A stretch of 64,000 nucleotides of DNA from positions 12,419,501-12,483,500 of the forward strand of contig NC_071342.1 of NCBI RefSeq assembly GCF_027744825.2. Reading direction: 5' to 3'. Positions 15,001 to 38,170 of this stretch are shown piece after piece. The notes under the pieces are model-generated. The model did not search any database. It saw nothing but the letters and a program-made list of their open reading frames with translations, and was not told where the DNA came from. The translations under genes and the position numbers were made by a program. Within the stretch, counting starts at the first letter, position 1. Every line of letters starts with the position of its first letter. The DNA is from Synchiropus splendidus (lineage: Eukaryota; Chordata; Actinopteri; Syngnathiformes; Callionymidae).

Positions 15001-16528
15001 CCACGCAACTGCAGGGTGAGTGGGTCACCTTTACCGGTCTTCTGCTTCTTCTTTAGGCTGAAGAGTTTCACTCCACGGTTCATATACTGCTGGAGTGGCT
15101 GGCTGAGGCTGAGCAAACGCTGCGTTTCCATGGCAACCTTCCCGATGATGAGGACGCACTACAAGCCCTCATCGAGCAGCATAAGGTAGAGGACTCCACC
15201 AGTGCTTTTTATCCACAAACCCAGGTCTGTCTTTCACTTTTATTTCTCTTACTAGGATTTCATGAAGAAGCTGGAGGAGAAGCGAGTGGCCTTGAACAAA
15301 GCCATCAGCATGGGGGAGGCTATTCTGACCATCTGCCATCCAGACTCCATAACAACCATCAAACACTGGAACACCATCATTAAAGCCCGCTTTGAAGAGG
15401 TCAGGTTTTTTTTGGACCACGATTATTAGAAAAAAAAAAGCCAAAACGGCTTTCCTATTTGATGTATTCAAAGGCTGGCAAATTTTTCTGTTTAATTTAG
15501 CTTATTTTTAATAACTAAATGAGGTGTGATCCAGAGCTCATTTATTAAAATTCTAGAATTCAGGTTCAATGAATGTATTAAAAAGTAGTGCAGCTTTTGA
15601 TAAACCTCCAGTTGAGCCCTCATTCATTGATTTGTTATTTTAATATGCTATTGTTTTTGATAAATTTCCCCTCCAATTGGCTTGTAATTTCAGGTTCAGG
15701 CCTGGGCCAGGCAGCACCAGCAGCGTCTGGACTCGGCGCTCAGCGAGCTGCTGTCCAATCAGGAGCTGCTTGAGAACCTGCTGACCTGGCTGCAGTGGGC
15801 AGAGAGCAACCTCAGCGAGAAAGACAGGGAGCCACTCTCACAGGAGATCGCAGAGATTAAGAACCTCATTGCTGAACACCAGGTGAAGACAAGTAGAAAT
15901 TACAAGAGATTCCAAAAGTGAATTCATCTTGAACCAGAAGTCTAAATTATTGTGCGAATGCTTTGAACTGTAGTATTGGGGGCGACACTTGAAGGTTCAT
16001 ACCAGTCGTGTCATACACAGGGACCTGTGTCTTATCCATCTGATGTTGAGGTCGTTGTGCAAACTTGTGTCATCCTGCAGGCCTTCATGGAAGAAATGAC
16101 CAGGAAGCAGCCAGATGTTGACAAAATAACGAAAACACACAAAAGGAAAGCGGCTGTTGAACCTCCGAACCACTCGCACATCCCCGTGCTGGAGAAAGGA
16201 AGAGGCGGAAGTGAGAATCTTGACACATTTTTATAACGTGTGACCTCAGCCATCTGGCCCGGTCATGAGTCACCCTCCTAACATTCTCATTTAGTTCCGC
16301 CTGGCACCTGGACTGATGTCACTGCTGACTTATTTGAAAAACATACTCTGTCTTTCCATGACAGGAAAACGCTCATCCGCTCAAACTATGTATGCGCCGG
16401 CCACACAGGCCCCCATCGAGACCAAGAACCCTCGTGTCAACCTGCTGGTCACTAAGTGGCAGCACGTGTGGCTTCTGGCGCTGGACAGAAGGAGGAAGCT
16501 CAATGATGCTTTGGACAGATTAGAGGAG
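3..16528 (+). CDS. dst: dst spectrin-repeat rod, 34 exons
   Basis: Exons: 3-143 (possibly incomplete at its 5' end), 956-1117, 1335-1505, 1712-1878, 2361-2520, 2689-3015, 3145-3229, 3786-4027, 4113-4319, 4396-4515, 5101-5208, 5271-5489, 5564-5767, 6121-6352, 6460-6686, 6755-6877, 7009-7110, 7268-7369, 7629-7802, 8584-8739, 8842-9039, 9619-9747, 10071-10241, 10879-11034, 12145-12351, 12572-12691, 13030-13199, 13475-13634, 14799-14993, 15057-15185, 15256-15399, 15694-15882, 16081-16210, 16365-16528. They encode about 1,897 residues of heptad-patterned helices with the recurring Trp positions of spectrin repeats ([41 protein letters not shown]). Most introns are phase 0 and fall between helices. 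The rod acts as a flexible spacer between the actin-binding N-terminus, outside this window, and the microtubule-binding C-terminus. The repeat count is an estimate from length. Confidence 0.94.
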
Positions 16529-19500
16529 GTGAAAAGAGACTTTCATGAACATCTATCCACTGACTGTCCACTTAAACATCATGTCCTCTTATTTGTCCAG
16601 CTGAAAGAATTCGCCAACTTCGACTTCGACGTATGGCGGAAGCGATACATGCGCTGGATGAACCACAAGAAATCTCGAGTTATGGATTTCTTCCGTCGCA
16701 TTGATAAAGATCAGGACGGCAAAGTGACGCGGCAGGAGTTCATCGAGGGAATCCTGTCCTCCAGTAAGTTTAACGCCCTCGCCAACTGAGAGACAAGTAA
16801 TCACAGCTTGTTCGTCTTTCAAATCGTGACGTCAGACATCTTTGTCGACTGTCATTCACTTCATTGCTCAAAGCCTTCATTATTTGTTGGGGGCCCGTGG
16901 GCCTCATGCAGCCCACGCATGTAATGTAGTTTTTAAAACAGACTGTTGTATATTCCTTTCTATGGTTTTATTTTTACTTTTATGTCCTAAGTCTCATGTT
17001 GTTAACAGGCTCATCCTCTCTGTCCCCAGAATTCCCCACCAGTCGCCTGGAGATGAGCGCCGTGGCCGACATATTTGACCGAGACGGCGACGGCTACATT
17101 GACTATTACGAGTTTGTCGCAGCCTTGCATCCCAACAAAGATGCCTACAAACCCCTCACTGACGCTGACAAAATTGAGGACGAGGTGACGCTCGCGGGAC
17201 TCTGAAAATCACAGTAAAGTTGACAGTCTTTACTTACATTCACTTGTTGCGTTCACAGGTCACGCGTCAAGTGGCAAAATGCAAATGTCCGAAGCGATTC
17301 CAGGTCGAGCAAATTGGAGCAAACAAATACAGAGTGAGTGGATTTTGAATCACTGTGAAATGTGTTTGAACGGAATAATGTTTCTTCTAACACAATCTTC
17401 TTTTCCGCTCTTCTCCAGTTCTACCTCGGAAACCAGGTACTATCTTTTGACCCTTCCGTGTCTCAAAAGTTCTTATCTCTTTTCTCATTACCATGTTTGC
17501 TTTTCGGCGAGTAACACCGCACCCAGAATGCTGGCTGATGTACTCAGACTGAAACTCAGAAGTATATCATTAAGAACAGTAACTTTATAGACTTAAGTCA
17601 GCAACATTGTAAGAGATTTGTTTGCCTTTCTTTTTTTGTAAAAGCTTCATCAAAGCTAAGCAACTTTTGAGTTTCAGAAAATGCTTCCTCGACATGCTAA
17701 ACCCATTTTTGCCGATACTGTTTTTTATTCATCTGCTGGACATTTTGGAAGCTAGAGCCGTGTTTGTGCTTGACTCTGGCAGTTTCATGGGAATGAATTA
17801 CGTCCACGCTGGCTACCAAGCTCATAAGTTTGTTTTGCCCCTGCTGATAAGAAATGAACGCGCTCTATGACTAAGAATATTTAGATGATGAGTAAGATGA
17901 AGTACTGTTTTTCTGTCTCGCACTACATGGAATTGAATTGACATCACTCTTTTGACAGTTTGGTCTGGTACACTGCTTACATGACTCCTTAATCGGCGAT
18001 GAGACAATAGCAAACAGGGAAAATCAAAATCTTACCCCTCACGTTCACGTTGCGGTTTTGGAAAGCTGTATTCTGGTAAAATACTTCTTGTGCCTTTTTT
18101 TCCCTTTTCCAAATCATAACTCAAACTCCATCACCTTTAAATGTATCCGATCACTCAAATCACCATCGAATCATTCTGAGAAGCTCATGCAGGATGAGAG
18201 AGTTGCAACAGGCACCAGAGGGCTTCATCCGTGTGTGGTCGTGTCTGCGTGTGGTGTAGACGGAAACGAATAGAGTCATTCCTCATGTCGTTCTCAGTCT
18301 GTCATTGCGGCTGGCTGCATCAGTGTCAATGCATCTTGAAGTGTGGAAAGCAACGTGGCAGTTTGCAGGAGATTGCTGTTTGTCGTTTGATCATGACGTG
18401 AAATTGAGCTGCAACAGGAAGCATGTGGCTGTTACTGTTGTGATGTGTGGGTGTCTGTGCTTGCCGTCATGCCCAACTGGCTTCACCCGCAAAATATTGA
18501 AGCGAGAATCATCCCAGAACCAGGCGGGTCAGTGTGTCTTGAATTGCAACACCGCCCTCTTGTGGTTAAAAGAAGGTACTTTCAATGTCAAAATTTGTGT
18601 TGGATCATTTTGCAGTGACGTTATCACTACAATGAACGAACCAGTTGGGCTGACCTTTCTGTCGTCTGTGTCAAAATCTGTGTGTGTTTTTGTGTGTGTT
18701 TTTAAAAGCCGAGAAGGACCCTGATTTGGACAGCAGTAACTATTAAGTCTTCATCCACATATCGACTCAATGTCAATGAAATATTCAGCTGTCCAAATCA
18801 GTCGAACCTCCAGTGTTGTGCAGGTTAAGCTGTGAGGCTCGAAGCTTCACACACGTTTTCTAACCCCCTCTTCTTGCCCCAGTTTGGAGACTCTCAGCAA
18901 CTTCGCCTCGTACGCATTTTACGCAGCACTGTGATGGTGCGGGTGGGCGGAGGCTGGATGGCTCTGGACGAGTTCCTGGTCAAGAACGACCCTTGTCGAG
19001 GTGAGGTCAAGAGTTCAACACGGGGAGCCACCATTCAGGGTTGCTGGGGAAACAACACCCAATTACTAAATGCTGAACTGAGACCGACACAGTAGCAGTT
19101 CAGACTGTCTATTGGCAATACTCTTTTTTTTTTTTTGTTTGTTTTAAACTTTAACACACAGTGGGAATGAACACAGACAAATTTGAAGTATCTCTCTTCA
19201 CAGACGTTTTCTTTTTTCCCATTCAATTTTCAGCCTTTAATTGTGTTAACAACTGAAGTACTGTATAAGCAGTGTGTCACACTCAAGGTCCGGGGGCCAA
19301 ATCCGGCCTGCCAAGTTGTTTATGCGGTCCAAAAAACACATTTTTCCAATACAGAACAATCTGGAAAACTTGAAATCGATTATGGTAAAAGGGAATTGTA
19401 CAGTAATAATTGTGCATTAATGATATACAGCAATGATCTTAGAAACCGTAATGTGAATCTGTGTACAGTTACATGTGACGCTGCTTGCATGTATTTAGGG

Positions 19501-22500
19501 AATCTTTGCCATACTTTTGTTGTGGTTCATAAACAACTCAACGCTGGCAGTGAAGTGTTGTGTGCTGAGCATAAAACCAAGTGTCTTCTTTCTCTTGATC
19601 TGTCCTGTCTTCTTCTGTCTCTTCTCCTGCTGAACTCCAATATCCTCCTCCTTCTAGTTCATCACCACGGCAGTAAAATGTTGCGCTCCGAATCAAACTC
19701 TTCAATTACTCAGTCTCCCATAGGTTGGCAAATCTCAAACTTTCTCACCATGCTCCATGAGCCCATCAGTGGTATGTGTGTGTGCGTGTGCGCAGCAAGC
19801 GTGTGTGCCGCTTCGCAGTGCTGTGTGTACTGGCCGTGTGAGTCATGGCTGACAGTCTCATCCGAGCCCCGCCCACTCACTCACATTCCTGTTGAGTTTC
19901 ATGCATGCAGTTGCTGGTTTGAGTCACATCAAGGCTCCATTTCAGGGCGAAAATGAGCTGGTTCCTATTGTTCAGCATGCAGTTCGAGCTTCTTATGCCA
20001 GATGTGTTTTTGTTTTTCTCACCTACAGTGCAGTTTGTAACTTAAATAACAGACATGACAGTTACAGCAGTCCTGAAAGAAGAGAATCAAAATGTTTTTC
20101 ATTCACTGGTAGAAGAGCTCAACGGTCAGCACGGGGGCCAAATGTGGCCCTTTGACTTTAATAGTTTGCCCATCATAAGAGTCAGAGTAAAACGCTAATC
20201 ATCATATATTTTTATTTTGTATTATTTTCATTGTTTTATTGATGACAGTTAAACTGACAATTTATTTTCCCATTCCTTATGAGTTAAACTCTAAATATAT
20301 CTTGTTTAAGTCCCTTGTTTTTACATGTGATTTTATTTTTTTCTTCTTTCTATTTGTTGGTAACATCTCCTTTTCCCATTTGATTTTTGCCACTTAACTC
20401 TTTCTTTTTTTGTTTCTTTGTTTTTTTTATGGTGAACCTAAAATATTTATCTGTCTTTATTGTTGTTATTATTATTATTATCATTATCATTATATTATTT
20501 AAAGGTTACTTAAAATACTTATCTTTCTTTATAACAACAACAACAACAACAATAATAATAATATTATTATTTAAAGGTTACCTATAATACTTTCTCTTGG
20601 TGGCCCCTCAGAACAGTCACTGTGGCCCCTTAGGAAATATGATGTCTCTCTAATGCTACCACTAATCATAATATTGACTCTTACTGAGTGAATTAAAGTT
20701 GCATGATCACATTTTAACTCTTTAGATCTTTAGATTTTTATTTGTTTTTCAAATCCAGGAGCAAATAATTGAAGCTGTGAAACTGCATGAGATGTGTCTT
20801 GTTTTCTTCCATTCTTTCGGTCATAATTTGGATCATCATTTCAAGGATCCCGTGATGACCCCAGTTTTCTAATGGGACGTGTCCTGTTTCAGCTAAAGGC
20901 AGGACAAACCTGGAGCTGCGGGAGAAGTTCATCCTCCCCGAGGGCACCACTCAGGTGATGGCCAGCTTCCGCTACAGAGGTCGGAGGTCGCGGCCGTCGT
21001 CCCGAGGAGCGTCTCCGAACAGATCCACCTCCAGTCAAAGCTGCATGATCCCATCACACCAAGTAGTGAGCAGCACCCCCAAGGTAAAGGCTGGCGTCCG
21101 GTTCCGGGCCATTCTTCTGCTCATTGATCAGCCATATTGTGAATTTTTTCTTTGCTTCCATCTAGAGATTCTTCTAGCTTTGATTTGTGAATCCATTTTT
21201 TTTTTTAATTTGCCCATGTTCCTCAGACCTCCCAACACATAACCCGAAATTATGATAAGCCCTGGCTTACAAACAGCAAACCCACCACTCCTCTTAAATC
21301 ATCCGACTCCTTCGGGAGCCATGGTTCATCCTCAGAGGTATCGTCTCAAATCTGGTGTGGAATGCTTCACTTTTATGACCCAACTGTAATTGATTTCTGG
21401 CACCCTGACAGCTTCCATTTGGACTTTAAAACTCTCCTATACGCTCAGAATAACAATTTAAAGATGCCCTGTCATGCAAAACGTTATAGTTGGGTCTTTG
21501 ACTTGGTACTAACTGTGTTCTCTTCTCACCACTGACAGAACTCTTGCACCACTTCTGCATGTCTTATTTCCCACTCAGTTCTAATTATTTAGACTTGACT
21601 GGAGCTGGTGTGACGCTTCTTGCTTTAAAAAAATTTTTTTTTTTTTTTTATGCCAAGCCAACAGTTCTCCTGTGTTTCTCAGAATACACCAGTTCAAGGC
21701 AGCAAACTGCGGCTGCCTGGTTACTTGTCAGGGAAAGGATTTCAGTCCACAGAGGAGGGAACGTTGATCAGTGCTGCTGTGCTCAAGGCCAGAACTCAAA
21801 CCTTCGGCGGTAAGAAATCTTTGCTTAACTCTTAAAAACCACTACCTTTAGTGCATTTTTCAGCCCCTGAAAGTGGCCTATCCGCGTTGGGTCTCCTTTA
21901 GACAGGTTCAAACTGCCTTGTCTTTTAAGTGTAGTATTACAGACACAGGTAAGAGCAGTAAGTAGTGATGGGTTACTGAGGTTGATGAAACAGTGTCCTG
22001 AGCTTTAGTGCTCAGTTGGTGGCGCTCTTGGTTGTGATGTGTGGTTTCATTGAAAAAGCAAAAGTATACAGCAGACAGTGCCATCTGGTGGCCTCTGCAC
22101 ATTAGGACATTGTTTCATGAAGCCTTAAATTGCCCTAAATATTCAACTTGCAGTATGCCAACAGAATATTTTATTAATTTGTGCATATTCACTGATATTC
22201 ATTTCACAGATTCTTTTGGAATAAAATAATATAAAACTGTTTGGAGAATAACCAACAATTATTTTAAAGTAAATGCCACTTACTTTTTCTGATCTTCTGC
22301 TGTTAAAACTGGCGTGTCTCTGCCTCAGACTGAAGCTCAGTGCAGCCCTTCCACCAACACTGAAATGATTTCTTATTATTTATTTGAAAATAAATTTCAG
22401 ATTTTCTGTAAACATTTAGCAAAAATGCTAAATGCTTGACCATAATAATCTTTTGATGTACCATGAACTAAAAATGATTTCCTCTTTAAAATACCACGCA

Positions 22501-22819
22501 AACCACTGTTGCTCATGGGTCCAGAGACTGTCCAGATAGGAATAATCTTGGTCTCCCTCTAGACTCCAGAAAAAACCCGAGTCGACCCGGAAGTAAGGCA
22601 GGAAGCCGGGGGAGCAGCCGCAGAGGAAGCGACGCCTCTGACTTCGACATCTCGGACATCCAGTCCGTGTGTTCCGACGCCTCCGAGAACGTGGGCGACT
22701 CGGCACGAGGCACCCCGCGCTCGGCGTCCCGCCAACACGGGGGGAAACCCTCCAAGATACCCACTCCACAGAGACGAGCCACCCCCACTAGCAAACTAGC
22801 CAAGGCATCCAAGCGATAG
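3..22819 (+). CDS. dst: dystonin (BPAG1), 3' half: rod, EF-hands, GAR, tail
   Basis: Giant spectraplakin that crosslinks microtubules and actin and anchors them at adhesion and organelle sites in the cytoplasm. Forty-four exons, all GT-AG except one, join into a single open frame of 6,972 nt (2,323 codons plus TAG at 22817-22819). The 5' part lies outside the window. In order the frame encodes about 17 spectrin repeats, an EF-hand pair (loops at 16703-16738 and 17077-17112), a GAS2-related domain, and a Ser/Arg-rich tail. The paralogue MACF1 has a very similar rod. I chose dst because the tail contains [19 protein letters not shown] and SDASDFDIS, which I know from mammalian DST, and because col21a1 lies downstream as in human. 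Exon coordinates are given in the domain entries. Three cassette-like exons of 18, 66 and 111 bp keep frame if skipped, implying isoforms. Confidence 0.97.
144..955 (+). other. dst intron, no other feature seen
   Basis: 812-bp T-rich intron with no conserved coding, RNA or repeat structure that I can recognise. The same holds for the dst introns 1879-2360, 3230-3785, 4516-5100, 5768-6120, 7803-8583, 9040-9618, 9748-10070, 10242-10878, 12692-13029, 19001-19657 (apart from the repeat edge) and 21338-21682. Confidence 0.7.
11262..12010 (+). mobile_element. 5'-truncated L2-type LINE fragment
   Basis: Lies within the dst intron 11035-12144. Translated pieces at about 11280-11492 and 11609-11812 match the end of a fish L2/CR1-like reverse transcriptase ORF as I know it: [35 protein letters not shown] and [19 protein letters not shown]. 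The frame is broken between the pieces, so it is dead. The 3' end has the usual tail (gcgctttataaataaatatggtatgg). It is in the same orientation as dst. Confidence 0.85.
13973..14364. mobile_element. non-autonomous DNA-transposon-like element with short TIRs
   Basis: Lies in the dst intron 13635-14798. The left edge reads cactagtgcagtgcttccga; the reverse complement of the right edge reads cactagcgcagtcc. This gives an imperfect terminal inverted repeat of about 14 bp bounding about 390 bp. The inside carries C-runs (gcgcccccct, gctccacccccccag) and no coding frame. It resembles hAT-derived short elements. No clear target-site duplication was found, so the boundaries are approximate. Confidence 0.45.
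16601..17184 (+). CDS. dst: dst EF-hand pair, 2 exons
   Basis: Exons 16601-16763 and 17030-17184, the intron being phase 1. The first exon carries a basic helix ([19 protein letters not shown]) leading into the first calcium loop [12 protein letters not shown] at 16703-16738. The second carries the loop [12 protein letters not shown] at 17077-17112. Both 12-residue loops keep acidic residues at positions 1, 3, 5 and 12 and Gly at 6, so both look able to bind calcium. In spectraplakins the EF-hands pack against the GAR domain and tune microtubule binding. The sequence is near identical to my memory of vertebrate DST and MACF1, so this part alone does not separate the two. Confidence 0.96.
17259..19000 (+). 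CDS. dst: dst GAS2-related (GAR) domain, 3 exons
   Basis: Exons 17259-17333, 17419-17436 and 18883-19000. They encode the GAR module: [16 protein letters not shown], the FYLGNQ microexon insert, then [19 protein letters not shown] and [19 protein letters not shown]. The conserved Cys residues (CKC and the final DPC) fit the family's zinc-binding pattern. This module binds and stabilises the microtubule lattice. The last exon ends in phase 1 and can join either the exon at 19658 or the exon at 20893 in frame. Intron 17437-18882 (1.4 kb) holds nothing else I recognise. Confidence 0.95.
17419..17436 (+). CDS. dst: 18-bp microexon in the dst GAR domain
   Basis: TTCTACCTCGGAAACCAG encodes FYLGNQ. 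It is flanked by a good acceptor (ttctccag) and donor (gtacta). Both neighbouring junctions are phase 0, so the six residues can be included or skipped without changing frame. I recall the equivalent FFLGNQ being present or absent in mammalian DST/MACF1 isoforms. It lies between KYR and FGDSQQ inside the GAR domain. Confidence 0.85.
17437..18882 (+). other. 1.4-kb dst intron, nothing recognised
   Basis: Separates the GAR microexon from the next GAR exon. Contains a ccgccctcttgtggt stretch near 18550 of the kind found in fish short repeats, and a short TG-rich run near 18680-18705. No ORF in it shows family resemblance. Confidence 0.6.
19272..20165. repeat. two direct copies of a 'gggggccaaat' repeat edge
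   Basis: cactcaaggtccgggggccaaatccggcc near 19280-19310 and cagcacgggggccaaatgtggccc near 20127-20150 resemble one common vertebrate DNA-transposon-derived repeat edge (gggggccaaat...ggcc). They are in direct orientation and flank the 66-bp dst exon at 19658-19723. Only short stretches are recognisable, so family and limits are uncertain. Between the exon and 20892 the intron also holds (ATT)n and (CAA/AAT)n tracts at about 20458-20570. Confidence 0.35.
19658..22819 (+). CDS. dst: dst C-terminal Gly-Ser-Arg tail, 5 exons
   Basis: Exons 19658-19723 (66 bp, [18 protein letters not shown]...), 20893-21083, 21227-21337 (111 bp, [17 protein letters not shown]...), 21683-21809 and 22563-22819. The tail is rich in Ser, Arg and Gly ([38 protein letters not shown]) and is probably disordered and phosphorylated. 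Near the end lies [10 protein letters not shown]. Its SKIP core at 22751-22762 is an SxIP motif, the known docking site for EB1 proteins at growing microtubule plus ends. The 66- and 111-bp exons are frame-neutral cassettes, and similar optional exons occur in mammalian DST as I recall. The stop is TAG at 22817. Confidence 0.93.
21963..22130. mobile_element. MITE-like inverted-repeat element, copy 1
   Basis: Lies in the dst intron 21810-22562. It contains gatgaaacagtgtcct near the left, ggtggcgctcttgg inside, cagtgccatctggtggcctct, and attgtttcatgaagcc near the right. The same ordered blocks recur at 29306-29526, so this is a second, more decayed copy of one interspersed family. No coding potential. 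Confidence 0.6.
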
Positions 22820-23390
22820 TCCCAGGCCCTGAAACAACGTCGCTGCACCACTGAGGACACTGGAAGGAGCTAACTTAAAGACTGTGTTATTTAATTTGTT
22901 GCAAAGATGTAAAATAATCTTTTCAGATGATTTAATATAATGTGCGAATGGAATGTTGTTGGTATTTCTTTGTAATGTATTTTATTTTTTGTGAGAATAG
23001 TTTTTTTAAATTGACTTTATTTGACTAACTGCTGGCGACTGTGTGGAAGAACATTTCCAGTGAAGGCGAACACGCAGGTGTGAGAGTTACTGAATGTACT
23101 GTACTTTATGTAAGCCGACCATGCACTAATCCAGGTACTGCGACTCTTATTTAAGTGCTATGATGAAACATTTAAAGGGCAATGCAATATAGCTACCGAA
23201 TAAAAAAAAGCACTGCAGAAACAAACACTAGTAGCAGAAACTGTAACTTTAAAGCTTTCCAGTCCGCACTGTTTGTTCGTCTGCGACACAGAGACGCACC
23301 TTCATGTAAACCTGCGCGTCATGTTAAGGTTCATTTCGGGAATTGTTACGCTCACATTTCTTTGTAATAAACCTGCTTGCAGAAGGAAGC
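22820..23390 (+). other. dst: dst 3' UTR with two poly(A) signals
   Basis: AT-rich sequence follows the dst stop codon. AATAAA hexamers lie at 23199-23204 and 23366-23371. A 3' end about 15-25 bp after the second is likely, and the TG tract starting at 23436 could serve as a GU-rich downstream element. The exact cleavage site is inferred. Confidence 0.6.
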
Positions 23391-23433
23391 CACACCTGAA
23401 GCTGTCGTCCTGGTTCATTGCATGTTGTTTGTC

Positions 23434-23435
<2 letters not shown>

Positions 23436-23524
<89 letters not shown>
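23436..23524 (+). repeat. (TG)n microsatellite, about 44 units
   Basis: An uninterrupted TG dinucleotide run of 89 bp, starting about 65 bp after the distal dst poly(A) hexamer. Open frames through it on both strands (polyCys-Val, polyHis-Thr) are repeat artefacts. Confidence 0.98.
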
Positions 23525-23528
<4 letters not shown>

Positions 23529-24978
23529 ATATTCTTGTGTGGACCGATCTTTGACAAGACACTGATCCTATGAGGACACAGAGTTTGGACAACTATATCT
23601 GAAGCAGGTACACAGACACACATTTTAGTTTTAGTTATTTAACAATGAATTCCCTTTTCTTTACCTATTTTTTCTTAAACATTTTAATTCTACATGTTTA
23701 TTTGAGCTGCTTCAAACTCATTTGTGTGGCATAACACTGGATAAAATGCATTAGAAAGTAATAAAGAAAACATAAAATACTTCACCTGTAATCTGTAGAT
23801 GAATGTTTATTTCAACCTCCTCCAACACATTATAAATACCTTACATGACAAATTATATGACATGAGTGGTGGTTAACTGATGATGCATCATTATATCATA
23901 TCAATATATAACAATATATACATCAATTATATGATCTTTATATAACATCATACGGTACCCAGTTCAGTCGATATTTCTTCTTACATTATTCAGAGATTGA
24001 AAAGGAGTAGAGTGGTTACAATTTCTGCTCTTTATTCCCACTTTTAATGTGTAGCTTTCTCATGTTTCCAAACATATTTTTGCTAAGCAATTAATGAATC
24101 TAGTCGCCTTAAAAGTAATGAAACAGTAACAGTGATCTCTTTATATTCAGGACTTGATTCTGCAGTTTGATTTAGCAGGTCATTAAAAACGTTTTTTTGT
24201 GACTGGAGTCACTCACTGTGCTGTGTGTCCACCAGGGTCTGCAGTCACTGGACAGTGGAGGAGGGTGGGGTCAACTCTGGCTGGAATGTTTGCACAGCAT
24301 CTCGTGTTTATCTGTGACATATTACATCTTTCTCTCAGCGAGGGTCCACAGACGATGAAGAGAATCAACTTTAAAGGATGCGATTGTGTTGGCGACAATG
24401 CCGAGCTCATGACTACAGTCTAAAATGAGTGTATGAGAAACAGAATCTGGAGTTTTGTGCTGCAGCGCCTCTTGAACTTTCGACTTTGGCGCTTAACTAG
24501 TCAACTGGTCTGTGAATTGAGTTCAACAATCGCAGCACCGCTGGTAAACAACCCCCCGTTTGTGCGGTCTGATCCCAGCCGTGAGGTGGTTCCCTGGCTC
24601 TTCCACCTCGATGAGTCTGGCTGGCCTATGAGAGGTGGCTGATCCTCTGGGGACCAAAGGTGGAGCGGTGCTCAGGGGTCAGACTCCTGTGAAGTCCACA
24701 GCTTTTAGTTTCAAGAGCTGTGCTGTTGGCCCGGGATGCTCCTCAGCGCCGGACACCTCCTCACTCCTGGGATTTGCAGAAGACCTTTGTCTCTGTGGAA
24801 CATGTAAGTATTGATCTCTTCTGATTTCAAATACTTAATAGATTATTTTTGCATTTCCATCATGTATATTACTACTGTACCACTTTCATTGCCTTCACTC
24901 CAAGGCTGCCTGAGAGTTAAAGTAAAAGGCTTCGTTAAATGAGATATATTTTCCACGTTTTTCCCCTCTGACCTGCAG
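23525..24978 (+). other. dst to FACIT spacer, with putative 5' noncoding exon
   Basis: Mostly unrecognised AT-rich sequence. A stretch ending gtggaacat|gtaagta at 24803/24804 has a strong donor. It would pair with the acceptor acctgcag at 24978, just before the signal-peptide exon of the FACIT gene. I infer a noncoding first exon of the FACIT gene ending at 24803 and a promoter upstream. No TATA box or CpG island was evident. The exon start is unknown. Confidence 0.4.
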
Positions 24979-25011
24979 GCGCTTCTAGTTCCTGACAGCC
25001 AGACTGTGAAA

Positions 25012-37973
<12,962 letters not shown>

Positions 37974-38079
37974 GAGCTGTTGAATACTAGCTTCATGAAA
38001 TATAAAGGCGCTTTTGTCAATTGGCCATCTGAAAAGGATTTGAATGTAAATATGTTTCACTGAAGAGACTTTCCCGACC

Positions 38080-38170
38080 AATAAAATACCCTCAAGTGGT
38101 AATACGTCTGTACAAAACACTATCTTTATTTAAAATGAGTTTTCTTTAAACATCTGTTCTTTATAATAAA
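38080..38170 (+). terminator. FACIT gene poly(A) signals
   Basis: AATAAA at 38080-38085 and 38165-38170, about 107 and 192 bp after the stop codon. The 3' UTR therefore appears short (under about 220 bp). Confidence 0.65.

Noticed and set aside
1..19000. macf1 instead of dst
   Set aside because: The rod, EF-hands and GAR fit both, but the tail peptides and the col21a1 neighbour point to dst.
19183..19956. 257-codon open frame, the longest in the window
   Set aside because: It only reads through the in-frame 66-bp dst exon (19658-19723) and its flanking introns. The rest has no family resemblance, and the flanks include repeat sequence and splice sites.
23273..23623. Poly(Cys-Val) and poly(His-Thr) frames on both strands
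   Set aside because: Products of the TG dinucleotide run.
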